Part shown: positions 7,926 to 17,416 of the stretch, in pieces
How the letters are laid out: each line of letters begins with the position of its first letter
Numbering within the stretch: position 1 is the stretch's first letter
Assembly (NCBI GenBank): GCA_964439935.1
Contig: CAYTPW010000017.1
Coordinates: forward strand, 1 to 64,000
Reading direction: 5' to 3'
Source: JABMQW01 sp964439935
GTDB lineage: Bacteria; Fidelibacterota; Marinisomatia; Marinisomatales; TCS56
Length of the DNA: 64,000 bases
Notes under the pieces: model-generated
Database searches by the model: none
The model's input: only the letters and a program-made list of their open reading frames with translations
Told to the model about the DNA's origin: nothing
Program-made: the position numbers and the translations under genes

Positions 7926-9851
7926 ATGGACTGTGAAGAAAATCTGATGACGAATAAAAATAACGTAGATTCCGTTATATTAGACCAGCTAAGTAAGCAA
8001 TACCCACAAAAATTTGCAGATACAGTTCAAATATTCAAGTCAATCAACCGTGGAAATCGTATTTTTATCAGTACTGCCTGTGGCGAACCGCAGTTTCTGG
8101 TTAAGGCGCTGATTGATTATATCGAATCTAATCCCAAAGCCTTCTTTGATGCTGAGGTACTCCATGTATGGACCCTTGGTGTCGCACCATACACTCAAGC
8201 TAAATTCAAACGTAATTTCCGTCATAATTCATTTTTCATCGGTAACAATACACGTGCTGCTGTAAATCTGGGGCTAGCCGATTACACGCCCATCTTTTTA
8301 TCAAAAATTCCTGATATGTTCAAGCGCGGGCTGGTGCATGTGGATGTAGCTTTGATCCAGACTTCATTGCCTGATATTCATGGATATATGAGTCTAGGCG
8401 TCAGTGTTGATATTGTCAAAGCGGCCACTGAAAATGCAAAATTAGTTATTGCGCAGATTAATAAAAATATGCCACGTGTTCATGGAGATGGGTTTATCCA
8501 TATTGAGGATACTGATTATCTTATTCGTCATGATGAACCGATTTTGACCTATCAGGATGATCCGGACGATGCTGTAGCTCATAAAATCGGTCATTATGTA
8601 TCTAAATTGATTGTTGACGGTGATACAATACAGGTCGGGTATGGAAGTTTGCCAAATGCAATTTTAGCAAATCTCACCGATAAAAAAGACCTTGGAATCC
8701 ATACCGAATTAATTGGTGACGGCTTGGTCAGCTTGATGGAAAAGGGTGTAGTTAATAATTCCAAAAAATCGATTCATCGAAATAAAACAATCGCTACTTT
8801 TTCAATGGGTAACAAGCGGACCTATCGCTATCTTCATGATAATCCTGGCGTGGAGTTTCGAACTGTTGATTATACCAATAATCCGCAGATAATTGCCCAA
8901 AATAAACATATGACCGCGATTAATAGCGCATTGGAAATCGATTTGACCGGGCAAGCGACTTGTGAATCACTGGGTAGTACTTTCTATAGTGGAATCGGTG
9001 GTCAAGCAGATTTCATGCGTGGTGCTGTAATGGCAGAACACGGTAAAACAATCCTTACAATGCCATCAACCGCTGAGCAAGAAACAGTCTCTAGGATTGT
9101 CCCGTTTTTAAAGGAAGGGGCTGGAGTAACTCTTAATCGCGGCGATATACATTACGTAGTGACCGAATATGGTATTGCCTACCTGCATGGGAAAAATATC
9201 CGTGAGAAGGCAATGGCATTAATAACAATTGCTCATCCGAAATTCCGTCCGCAATTGATTCAGAAAGCAAAAAAACGGTTTCTGATCTATAAAGATCAAG
9301 CCTTTGTGGCAGGCAAAGCTGGTGAGTATCCTGAAAATCTCGAAGTATACCGGACAACTAGTAAAAATGTGGAAGTATTCTTCAGACCGGTGAAAATCAG
9401 TGATGAACCGTTGCTAAAAGAATTTTTCTACTCTTTATCGGATAACAGCCTGTATCGCCGTTTCATTTCCCAACGCAAAGATATGCCCCATGAGCGATTA
9501 CAGGATTTTGTAGTGATCGATTACAGCAAAGAAGTGGTTGTTCTGGCTTTTATGGGTGAAGATACAGAATCGCAAATGGTTGGTATAGGGCAATATGGAA
9601 TAATTGATGTGACCCATACAGGTGATATAGCATTTGTCGTCCGTGACAAGTACCAGAACCAAGGTATCGGCAAAGAATTACTAAAATATTTGACCTTTAT
9701 TGCCAAGCGGCAGGGTCTACTTGGATTTACAGCAGAAGTATTGATGGATAATATGCCAATGTTGCGTTTGTTTGAAAGTATGGGGTTTGATATAGATAAA
9801 AGAAGTGAAGAAGGGATATACGAATTAAAAATGTTGTTTCGAGATAATTAA
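7926..9851 (+). CDS. Acyl-CoA hydrolase/CoA-transferase fused to GNAT acetyltransferase
   Basis: 641 residues with two modules. Residues about 1-470 are an acetyl-CoA hydrolase/transferase of the Cat/4-hydroxybutyrate CoA-transferase family. They include GIHTELIGDGLVSLMEKGVV, whose Glu261 aligns by motif with the catalytic glutamate, and a C-terminal GIGGQADFMRGA...VTEYGIAYLHGK region. Residues about 482-640 are a GNAT domain with the acetyl-CoA pyrophosphate loop Q-N-Q-G-I-G in VRDKYQNQGIGKELLKYL near 576-581. The fusion is known in other bacteria. The next gene starts on the last base of its stop codon, so the two are coupled. Starts at TTG 7923 and ATG 7947 are also possible. The CoA donor and the GNAT target are not readable. 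Confidence 0.85.
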   Translation: MDCEENLMTNKNNVDSVILDQLSKQYPQKFADTVQIFKSINRGNRIFISTACGEPQFLVKALIDYIESNPKAFFDAEVLHVWTLGVAPYTQAKFKRNFRHNSFFIGNNTRAAVNLGLADYTPIFLSKIPDMFKRGLVHVDVALIQTSLPDIHGYMSLGVSVDIVKAATENAKLVIAQINKNMPRVHGDGFIHIEDTDYLIRHDEPILTYQDDPDDAVAHKIGHYVSKLIVDGDTIQVGYGSLPNAILANLTDKKDLGIHTELIGDGLVSLMEKGVVNNSKKSIHRNKTIATFSMGNKRTYRYLHDNPGVEFRTVDYTNNPQIIAQNKHMTAINSALEIDLTGQATCESLGSTFYSGIGGQADFMRGAVMAEHGKTILTMPSTAEQETVSRIVPFLKEGAGVTLNRGDIHYVVTEYGIAYLHGKNIREKAMALITIAHPKFRPQLIQKAKKRFLIYKDQAFVAGKAGEYPENLEVYRTTSKNVEVFFRPVKISDEPLLKEFFYSLSDNSLYRRFISQRKDMPHERLQDFVVIDYSKEVVVLAFMGEDTESQMVGIGQYGIIDVTHTGDIAFVVRDKYQNQGIGKELLKYLTFIAKRQGLLGFTAEVLMDNMPMLRLFESMGFDIDKRSEEGIYELKMLFRDN

Positions 9852-11968
9852 TGGATAGAGAAAGACCGAATATCAAGTATCTTTTTGAGCCAAAATCAGT
9901 TGCTGTAATTGGCGCATCGGAAAATCCTGGTAAGATCGGGCATATTATTGTTAAAAATATTGTTGAGGCCGGATATCAGGGGAAGCTATATCCGGTCAAT
10001 CCAAGAGGTGGGGAAGTGCTGGGGCATAGGATTTATTCCACTGTTTCTGACATTAATGAAGATATTGATGTGGCTACCCTTGTAATACCAGCCAAGTATG
10101 TCTATTCAACCTTAGAATTGTGTGCCGAAGCAGGTGTCAAACATTTACCGATTGTATCATCCGGATTTTCCGAGATTGGTAATTTAGCTGAGGAGCGTAG
10201 GCTGGCAAAATTCGCTAGAGAACATGAAATACGCATCTTGGGTCCTAATATTTTCGGACACTATTCCGCCAAGGTTTCCCTGAATGCCACTTTCGGCCCG
10301 CGGGACATTCAAAAAGGTAATGTAGCTATCATTACTCAGAGTGGTGCTCTGGGGGTTGCAATGATCGGTAAAACAGCTGTGCAGAATATTGGTTTATCGG
10401 CGATTATATCAGTGGGGAATAAATCGGATATTGATGAGGCGGACCTGTTGGAATATCTGGTGAAACAGGATGAAACCAAGATAATATTAATCTACATTGA
10501 GGGTATTCAGCAGGGGGAACGATTGATTAAAGCCTTAGCGGTGGCAACTAGGGTAAAACCGGTAATCGTCATTAAGTCGGGACGCTCAAAACGTGGTGCG
10601 ATTGCGGCAGCTTCCCACACCGGATCGCTGGCCGGTTCGGATAATATCTTCGACGCGATTATGCGTCAATGTGGCGTTCTGCGAGCCGAATGTGTTGATG
10701 AAGCACTTGAATGGTGCAACTACTTGTCAAATGCACCGCTACTGCAAGGCGATAACACGATAATTATCACCAATGGCGGTGGTGTTGGTGTTTTAGCGAC
10801 CGATGCCTGTGAAAAATACACGGTCAAACTGTATGATGATTCACAGCACCTCAGGGATAAGTTTGAATCGGTCACGCATGGTTTTGGTTCGACAAAGAAT
10901 CCGATTGATCTAACCGGCGAGGCTTCAGTTGAGGAATATGTTCATGCTCTGGATGTGGCGTTGCATGATAAGTATATTAATGGTGTACTAGCGCTTTACT
11001 GTGAAACCGCAATGATGACCGCTGAACAATTAATAAAAATGATTGAGGAGAGCTATGCCAAATATGTAAAAATTGGCAAACCGGTTCTGTTTTCATTGTT
11101 CGGTGGCGAAAAAATGGAAGATTGCATTAAGGCGCTAACACACAAAAATATTCCGGTATTCCGCGATGTTTATAATGCAACTTCCTGTCTTGGAGTGTCT
11201 TATTCTTTTAATAAAACGCGCCAGATTACAGTATCTGAATCTGTCAGTTCCGTAGTGGATTTGGCAGCCATCAATCAATTAATTGATGGGGCATTGATGG
11301 ATAATCGCCAGTTTATGCTGGCGCATGAGGGTGAAGGATTATTAAAAGCGGCTGGTTTATCCGGACCGAAAAGCGGAATCGCCCGGAATATTGAATCTGC
11401 TGTAAATCTGGCCATCAAGATTGGTTATCCGGTAGTGATGAAAATAATATCCCGGGATATACTGCATAAAAGTGATGTTGGAGGGGTTTTGCTGGATCTC
11501 GATAATCAGGATGAGGTAATGGATGCCTACCAGACAATTATGCATAATTGTAAGGCGCATAAACCGGATGCTAACATAGAAGGTCTAGAAATTGTCGAGC
11601 AAGTAAAACCAGGAACCGAGGTAATTATTGGTGCCATGCATGACGAGATATTCGGTCCGATAATGATGTTTGGACTCGGTGGTATTTATGTAGAAGTAAT
11701 GAAGGACGTTTCATTTCGTGCTCTTCCGCTTAGTCGGCAGGAAGTACGAACGATGATTAAAGAAATACGCTCTTATCCATTGTTGCTGGGAGTTCGTGGT
11801 GAAATACGGAAAGATATCGATGGAATCGTTGAAACGATCTTTAAATTGGGGACAATCATAAAAAATTGTCCACGAATTACCGATATCGAGATTAATCCCC
11901 TGATGGTCTATGAGGAAGGTCAGGGAGTTAAAGCGGTTGACGTACGAGTATTATTATCAAATACTTAA
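9851..11968 (+). CDS. ADP-forming acyl-CoA synthetase (acetate-CoA ligase family)
   Basis: 705 residues, a fused alpha-beta NDP-forming acyl-CoA synthetase that would interconvert acyl-CoA + ADP + Pi with acid + CoA + ATP. In order: CoA-binding Rossmann domain (1-130, SVAVIGASENPGKIGHIIVK), two succinyl-CoA-ligase-like domains (about 150-440) carrying the phosphorylated histidine H256 in AASHTGSLAGSDN, and a C-terminal ATP-grasp domain (about 480-700, YPVVMKIISRDILHKSDVGG). All key residues are present, so it is probably catalytic and not merely a regulatory Pat-like domain. It is coupled (TAATG) to the CoA-transferase-GNAT gene. The pair could conserve energy by acetate or acyl-acid formation. 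Confidence 0.88.
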   Translation: MDRERPNIKYLFEPKSVAVIGASENPGKIGHIIVKNIVEAGYQGKLYPVNPRGGEVLGHRIYSTVSDINEDIDVATLVIPAKYVYSTLELCAEAGVKHLPIVSSGFSEIGNLAEERRLAKFAREHEIRILGPNIFGHYSAKVSLNATFGPRDIQKGNVAIITQSGALGVAMIGKTAVQNIGLSAIISVGNKSDIDEADLLEYLVKQDETKIILIYIEGIQQGERLIKALAVATRVKPVIVIKSGRSKRGAIAAASHTGSLAGSDNIFDAIMRQCGVLRAECVDEALEWCNYLSNAPLLQGDNTIIITNGGGVGVLATDACEKYTVKLYDDSQHLRDKFESVTHGFGSTKNPIDLTGEASVEEYVHALDVALHDKYINGVLALYCETAMMTAEQLIKMIEESYAKYVKIGKPVLFSLFGGEKMEDCIKALTHKNIPVFRDVYNATSCLGVSYSFNKTRQITVSESVSSVVDLAAINQLIDGALMDNRQFMLAHEGEGLLKAAGLSGPKSGIARNIESAVNLAIKIGYPVVMKIISRDILHKSDVGGVLLDLDNQDEVMDAYQTIMHNCKAHKPDANIEGLEIVEQVKPGTEVIIGAMHDEIFGPIMMFGLGGIYVEVMKDVSFRALPLSRQEVRTMIKEIRSYPLLLGVRGEIRKDIDGIVETIFKLGTIIKNCPRITDIEINPLMVYEEGQGVKAVDVRVLLSNT

Positions 11969-11981
11969 GAAGGTGAGAATT

Positions 11982-13019
11982 ATGCCAAAACTTATTGTTG
12001 CATCAATCCATAAAAATGCGGGGAAAACCAGTTTTATTATTGGATTAACGAAAACACTAAATCAGAAAATCGGTTATATGAAACCATTTGGTGATCGTTT
12101 ACTATATCGGAAAAAGCGGTTGTGGGATTATGATGCAGCTTTAATGACAAAAATATTCAAAATCGAAGATGTACCTGAAGAGATGAGCCTTGGTTATGAT
12201 CATTCAAAATTACGTTATATGTACGACGAATCAAGTTTACATGCCAAGGTAATTGAAATGGTCAATGTGATCGGTAAGAGTAAGGAATTGCTCATTATAG
12301 AAACAGGTGGTGAACTGTCTCAATGTATTTCCGTGCACCTTGATGCCCTTACTTTGGCCAGAATTACGGCAGGGAAAATGCTGGTCGTGTTAAGCGGGGA
12401 TAATGATCAAATTCTGGATGATATGATATTCCTTAAACGGTTTGTAGATCTACGGAATATTGATTTTTGTGGCGTTATTATCAATAAAGTTCGAGACGTG
12501 GAAGAATTTAATACAAACTACCTCGGTTATTTCAGCGAGCAGGATATTCCGGTTGTTGGAATAATACCATATCAGATGGAATTGACCTATCCTACACTGA
12601 AGTCTATCGCCGATATTATCTTCGCAAAAGTGCTGTCCGGTGATAAGGGATTGGACAGTATAATCAAGAATATTTTTGTTGGTGCCATGGGTGCCGATGC
12701 TGTATTACGGGTCCAGAAATTCCGCAAGGAGAATAAGCTGGTGATCACCAGTGGTGATAGAAGTAATATGATTCTGGCAGCCCTAGATACTCATAGTAAA
12801 GGAATAATATTAACAAATAATATTCTACCATCGGCCAATCTGATTGCTAGAGCTTCTACTGATAACATTCCGATGTTGATGGTCTCCGCTGATACTTATC
12901 AGACCGCAAAAAAAATTGACGGGATCGTTCCATTGATTACTTCCAGTGATAAATCCAAGATTGAATTAGTAACTGATCTCGTTCGGCAAAATGTGAATTT
13001 GGAACTCTTGTTTAAATAG
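11982..13019 (+). CDS. BioD-like P-loop/DRTGG-domain protein
   Basis: 345 residues. The N-terminal half has a BioD/CobQ-type P-loop (ASIHKNAGKTSFIIGLTKTL, Walker A at about residues 6-17) and a Walker-B-like LLIIETGG. The C-terminal third is a DRTGG domain (KLVITSGDRSNMILAALD...GIILTNNILPS). This two-part arrangement matches the N-terminal regulatory half of long phosphotransacetylases, here without the catalytic PTA domain. AAGGTGAG precedes the ATG at 11982 and sits 13 nt after the synthetase stop, so it is the third gene of the acetyl-CoA operon. A role sensing or regulating acetyl-CoA/acetyl-phosphate metabolism is inferred from family and position only. Confidence 0.75.
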   Translation: MPKLIVASIHKNAGKTSFIIGLTKTLNQKIGYMKPFGDRLLYRKKRLWDYDAALMTKIFKIEDVPEEMSLGYDHSKLRYMYDESSLHAKVIEMVNVIGKSKELLIIETGGELSQCISVHLDALTLARITAGKMLVVLSGDNDQILDDMIFLKRFVDLRNIDFCGVIINKVRDVEEFNTNYLGYFSEQDIPVVGIIPYQMELTYPTLKSIADIIFAKVLSGDKGLDSIIKNIFVGAMGADAVLRVQKFRKENKLVITSGDRSNMILAALDTHSKGIILTNNILPSANLIARASTDNIPMLMVSADTYQTAKKIDGIVPLITSSDKSKIELVTDLVRQNVNLELLFK

Positions 13020-13120
13020 CAAACGATCCCGCGATACCACAAAATCACCGATGAATAGTGCATAAGCTGGTCTGATCTATTTAATGTAATTTTCAATAAT
13101 AATAATTAAATTGCGGCCTA

Positions 13121-13507
13121 ATGGATAAATCTGTGACTCTCAAACTTACCCGGAAAGATATCGATCGATATGAAAAATTGATCGCCGATTTCGATCTCAA
13201 TCTAGAACACGATTTACTGCAAAAAATACCACATAAAGTCGAAGCTCTGGTGAAATTAGGCGAATTATCTTCAATCCAATTGAATTTAGTTCAGGACATA
13301 TCAAGATTATTGATTGTCCTACGCAATGTACCTGATTTAGAACTCTCCTTGAAAAGAAAGATCTTGTTCGCGCTACAGTACTTTTATGATCCGGAAGATG
13401 ATATACCGGATAATGTTACCGAACTTGGATTCCTGGATGATGCCATATTAGTCAGATGGGTGGTCGAACAGGTCTTCAACAAGTATCCGAAATATTTCCA
13501 GGCTTAG
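13121..13507 (+). CDS. YkvA/DUF1232-like protein
   Basis: 128 residues. The segment LKRKILFALQYFYDPEDDIP followed by DNVTELGFLDDAILVRWVVE matches the DUF1232/YkvA core, in which a 'Y..xP.D.iPD.....G..DD' pattern joins two helices. The N-terminal 70 residues are helical and not recognised. YkvA proteins have no settled function; many carry membrane helices, but here hydrophobicity is moderate and no clear transmembrane span is seen. It precedes plsX by 60 nt on the same strand. Confidence 0.65.
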   Translation: MDKSVTLKLTRKDIDRYEKLIADFDLNLEHDLLQKIPHKVEALVKLGELSSIQLNLVQDISRLLIVLRNVPDLELSLKRKILFALQYFYDPEDDIPDNVTELGFLDDAILVRWVVEQVFNKYPKYFQA

Positions 13508-13567
13508 ATATCACAAGGCATTATTTAAAATGACTTTCATTTGGAGTAACTGCAGGTAAAAAACGCT

Positions 13568-14635
13568 ATGGATCCGATAACCATAGTTGTTGATGCAATG
13601 GGTGGTGATAACGCACCGCATGCGGTTGTTCATGGTGCTGTAAAAGCCGCAAAGGATCACCGGGTCAGGATTATTCTGGTAGGTGAAGAGGATGGTATCA
13701 ATAAAGAGCTGCACCAGCTGTCCTATCCTGATGGCTCGATTGTAATTCATCCAACTACCCAACAAATCGACATGGGCGAATCACCTCAGATGGCTATCGA
13801 GGAAAAAAGCGATTCTTCCATTGTTCAAGCCGCTCAATTATTGGCCGCGGACAAAGCAGATGCACTGATATCAGCTGGTAGTACCGGATCAGTAGTATTG
13901 GCTGCTGCTAAATATATTCCGCGTATTTACGGTGTTCGGCGAACTGCTATTGCTACCGTTTATCCGACTTTGAACGAATTAAAACGTAAAGATTATCTGG
14001 CTTTAATGCTTGATGTGGGTGCGAATATACATTGTTCTGCCGAAGAATTAGTACAATTTGCCCTGATGGGGGCAGCCTATGTTTCTGATATTCGTGAAGT
14101 CGATGAACCAACTGTAGCCCTGCTTAATATTGGTGAAGAGGAAACCAAGGGGGGTGAAAAAATGAAATTGGCTTACCAGATCCTGAAGAAAACACGCAAT
14201 ATCAAGTTTTTTGGGAATATCGAAGGAAAGGACCTGATGCGTGGAATTGTTGACGTAGTTGTCACTGAAGGATTTGTCGGCAATACAGTCATTAAAACAT
14301 TGGAGGGAGCAGCTAGCACGATGAGTCATTTGGGTAAAATTGCCTTTAAAACCAAGTTATCCTGGAAATTGGGGCTGTTGATGCTGCGCAAAGGTTTGCG
14401 CACTCTTAAGGAAGTCACTGATTATTCAGAATACGGGGGAGCTCCACTGCTGGGTTTTGAAAAAATGGTTATCATCGCTCACGGTCGATCTAATCCGAAA
14501 GCAATCTCGAATGCCATTAAAGTTGCCAGTAAATGCGTACGGGACGACTTGAGTGGACATATCTCCAGCAGTATCAAGGATTATGAGGTTGAAACTGCTC
14601 GGGAATTTTACCAGCTGGTGCGTGAAACAAATTGA
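13568..14635 (+). CDS. plsX: Phosphate acyltransferase PlsX
   Basis: 355 residues, full length for PlsX, which makes acyl-phosphate from acyl-ACP as the first step towards lysophosphatidic acid (used by PlsY). The diagnostic N-terminus IVVDAMGGDNAPHAVVHGAV is present, followed by GSTGSVVLAA, MLDVGANIHCS, NIGEEETKGGE and VTEGFVGNTVIKTLEG. The C-terminus has EYGGAPLLGFEKMVIIAHGR. The enzyme is a soluble homodimer at the membrane surface. The usual companions (rpmF, fabH, fabD) are not next to it; a TPR lipoprotein gene follows after a 176-nt spacer. Confidence 0.96.
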   Translation: MDPITIVVDAMGGDNAPHAVVHGAVKAAKDHRVRIILVGEEDGINKELHQLSYPDGSIVIHPTTQQIDMGESPQMAIEEKSDSSIVQAAQLLAADKADALISAGSTGSVVLAAAKYIPRIYGVRRTAIATVYPTLNELKRKDYLALMLDVGANIHCSAEELVQFALMGAAYVSDIREVDEPTVALLNIGEEETKGGEKMKLAYQILKKTRNIKFFGNIEGKDLMRGIVDVVVTEGFVGNTVIKTLEGAASTMSHLGKIAFKTKLSWKLGLLMLRKGLRTLKEVTDYSEYGGAPLLGFEKMVIIAHGRSNPKAISNAIKVASKCVRDDLSGHISSSIKDYEVETAREFYQLVRETN

Positions 14636-14811
14636 CAATCGTTTCGGTTGTAGTTTTAGCTTTGCTAAATTTGTTTAACGCATATTACAGGAAAATAACA
14701 AGCTGTCGGTCTCGCGCATAAGAATATTTTCCGAAAAATTTCGGATCAATCCTGAATTATTCATGTTAACATTACCTCACATAAAACAAATTCAAATAAA
14801 TATTCAATTCT

Positions 14812-16635
14812 ATGAATAATTGCAATCCGGCTAAAACGTGGATAATTAAACTTGAACGAGTTATAAGTATAATTGTAATCAGTGCCAGTCTGCTTAACTG
14901 GACTGGATGTGCCTATTTTAATACTTTTTATAATGCCCGTTTGTATTTTAAGGAAGCGGAAGAAAAACGTTTAGAAAAAGTTGGTGAAAATATTCCTAAA
15001 GCGGCATTTGATGCATACGGAAAAGTGATCGAGAAATCACAAAGAGTACTCACCAAATATCCTGATTCAAAATTCCGCAATGAAGCCATTCTTTTAATGG
15101 GTATAGCTCATTTTCATCGGGGTGAAATTCGGAAAGCGGAAATCACCTTCATAAACCTGGAAGAGACAGCCGGTGCTGATTTTACGTTCGAGGCTCAATT
15201 CTGGAAAGCTTTGTGCAAATGGAAAGTGGGGAAAGTGCAACCGGCTATCGATGAATTGGAAACATTACAGCAGACAGTCGAAGATTCTGATTTCAAAGCG
15301 CGAATATTATTGGCCCGCGCCGATATTTTTTTGGAGGAGGAGTTGAATCAGCAGGCTTTCCAAGCATTGGAACTTGCTGCTGAATTAACGCGCGATACCA
15401 ATGAGCGCAGCCAGATATTTTATCAGATTGCCAGTCTGGCTTTCCGGAACGGGGATTATGAACTTGCCTATCGTGCAAACAAGCAGGTAATTAAGAATTC
15501 CATGTCAAAATTAAGAATCAATGAAGCCAACCTAAATATTGTACGGATTCATCGCGAACAAGGTGATCATCGTAACGTGGAATCATTGATAAAATCATTG
15601 CTGGCTGATGAACAGTATAAGGATATTCATGGTGCTCTCGAACTGGAGCTGGCAAAAATGTATTACGAAGAGGGTACTCTTCCGGAGACGATCGTTCAAT
15701 TAAACGATGTTGTGCTTAATTATAAGAAAACCAGTGAATCTGCCGAAGCATCCTTTATTTTAGGTGAAATAAAATTATTTGGCCTGCATGATTTGGATTC
15801 GGCAAAACATTATTTCGAGCTATCGGTCAAGGAGTATGGTAAATCACCCGTGAAACAGCAGGCACAAAATCATATCCAGAAAATCACAAAGTATCTACAG
15901 GAAATTGAATCATTGGAGCAGAATCTGGATATTCTGTACAGTCTGTCAGAGACAGAAGTAGATACAAGCATTTTGGATACTACCGAACAAACTGTCAGCG
16001 CGGTAATCGATACAACAAAACTGATGGATGATATTGCTTTTGGATTATTTATTATTGGGGAGATGGAGGCCTTTCATTTCAATCAGCCTGATTCGGCTGA
16101 GAAGTATTTACTTGAGATTATTAATTTCTACAGTAATAATGATTATCACCCCAAGGCTCTATTCACCTTGAGTTATTTAAAATATTCTCAATCGGATACT
16201 TCAAAAGCAGTGGAATTGGAAGATATTATACTAACTGAATATCCTGATTCTGATTATGCTGATTATATCAGGGATTTACGGGGCAATCCGCTCGAATTGA
16301 ATATGCAGGCCAAATTATTGAGAAAGGGGGAAGTCAACTGGACTTCAGACCGTTTGCTGGCACTTAACCAGTACAAACGCATTCTACGAACTGATACCAC
16401 TAGCGAAACGTCTGCACGGGCAGCATATTTCCTTGCCCATCATTATGATTATACTTCCAGTGAACCTGACAGCGCAATTTTCTATTACCGCTGGCTCGAT
16501 CAGCACCATCCCAATAGTGAGCAGAATCTTGCAGCAAACAATCGTTTAAAGCGGCTGACTTCGAGTCTTGAGCCTGCTCAACCAAACGGTACCATCCCGA
16601 CTGAAATTGATTCCTCCGGCCAAGATGCTAATTGA
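14812..16635 (+). CDS. TPR-repeat lipoprotein
   Basis: 607 residues. A lipoprotein-type signal ends at Cys33 (LLNWTGCAYFNTFYNARLYF); the CAYFNTFYNA start is one I associate with Marinimicrobia-type TPR lipoproteins. Tetratricopeptide-like helix pairs run through the protein (YPDSKFRNEAILLMGIAHFH, FTFEAQFWKALCKWKVGKVQ, SAEASFILGEIKLFGLHDLD, YHPKALFTLSYLKYSQSDTS), with the 'YPdS.y...A' pattern of BamD/YbgF-type outer-membrane assembly proteins. A scaffold role in the periplasm or outer membrane is likely. The C-terminus is Pro/Thr/Ser-rich. Its end overlaps the pyrK start by 11 nt. Confidence 0.75.
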   Translation: MNNCNPAKTWIIKLERVISIIVISASLLNWTGCAYFNTFYNARLYFKEAEEKRLEKVGENIPKAAFDAYGKVIEKSQRVLTKYPDSKFRNEAILLMGIAHFHRGEIRKAEITFINLEETAGADFTFEAQFWKALCKWKVGKVQPAIDELETLQQTVEDSDFKARILLARADIFLEEELNQQAFQALELAAELTRDTNERSQIFYQIASLAFRNGDYELAYRANKQVIKNSMSKLRINEANLNIVRIHREQGDHRNVESLIKSLLADEQYKDIHGALELELAKMYYEEGTLPETIVQLNDVVLNYKKTSESAEASFILGEIKLFGLHDLDSAKHYFELSVKEYGKSPVKQQAQNHIQKITKYLQEIESLEQNLDILYSLSETEVDTSILDTTEQTVSAVIDTTKLMDDIAFGLFIIGEMEAFHFNQPDSAEKYLLEIINFYSNNDYHPKALFTLSYLKYSQSDTSKAVELEDIILTEYPDSDYADYIRDLRGNPLELNMQAKLLRKGEVNWTSDRLLALNQYKRILRTDTTSETSARAAYFLAHHYDYTSSEPDSAIFYYRWLDQHHPNSEQNLAANNRLKRLTSSLEPAQPNGTIPTEIDSSGQDAN

Positions 16636-17416
16636 GACCGGTCAGGTAGTCTCGAATCAATCAATCGCTGATAAAATTTGGCGTTTGGAAATAAATCTAC
16701 CAGAAATTGTCTGCACAAAACCGCAGCCAGGCCAGTTTCTGGAAATATTAATCAATTCATCCTGGGAGCGGCCATTACGCCGACCTATGAGCATTGCCGG
16801 TATGAATGCTACAGAACTAAGCATAATCTATAAGATCATTGGTTCTTCTACCCGCGAATTATCGATTAAACAGCCAGGTGATACTCTTCAAGTAATTGGA
16901 CCGCTTGGTAATTCCTTTTCTTTACCCTCTGCTGATCTGACACCGGTACTGGTCGCAGGAGGTGTGGGACTACCACCTATATTATGGCTGCATCATAATC
17001 TGCTGCAGCAAAATATCAATCATTATTTAATCATTGGCGCTCAAAGTGCAGGTGAACATTTCATATCTGCCGATGGGCCGAACAATATCTACCTGGCAAC
17101 TGATGACGGAAGCCTCGGAAGCCAGGGTACAGTTATTCCTGTTCTATTAGATAGAATAAATAAGAACAGCAATATCTATATATACTCATGTGGACCTGAA
17201 GTTATGCTGGAAGCTGTCCAGGCTACAGCAATTCGGTATGCAATTGCTGGTCAATTATCCACTGAGAGCTATATGGCCTGCGGTTTTGGTATCTGTCAGG
17301 GTTGTGCTATTCGCCGGAATCTCTTCAAACATCACACACATTCTTATCGTTCAAAATACGCATTAGTCTGTCAAGACGGGCCGGTATTTGAGATTGGAGC
17401 AATCAATTTTGACTGA
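16625..17416 (+). CDS. pyrK: Dihydroorotate dehydrogenase electron-transfer subunit PyrK
   Basis: 263 residues, typical for PyrK, the FAD/[2Fe-2S] subunit that passes electrons from PyrD to NAD+. The FAD-binding RPLRRPMSIAG motif and the NAD-binding PVLVAGGVGLPP are present. The iron-sulfur cysteines are C219-x4-C224-x2-C227-x21-C249 (MACGFGICQGC ... ALVCQD). The ATG at 16625 lies inside the end of the upstream TPR gene; the open frame extends 19 codons further but those residues do not fit the family. pyrD overlaps its 3' end by 8 nt, matching a stable PyrDK complex. Confidence 0.95.
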   Translation: MLIETGQVVSNQSIADKIWRLEINLPEIVCTKPQPGQFLEILINSSWERPLRRPMSIAGMNATELSIIYKIIGSSTRELSIKQPGDTLQVIGPLGNSFSLPSADLTPVLVAGGVGLPPILWLHHNLLQQNINHYLIIGAQSAGEHFISADGPNNIYLATDDGSLGSQGTVIPVLLDRINKNSNIYIYSCGPEVMLEAVQATAIRYAIAGQLSTESYMACGFGICQGCAIRRNLFKHHTHSYRSKYALVCQDGPVFEIGAINFD

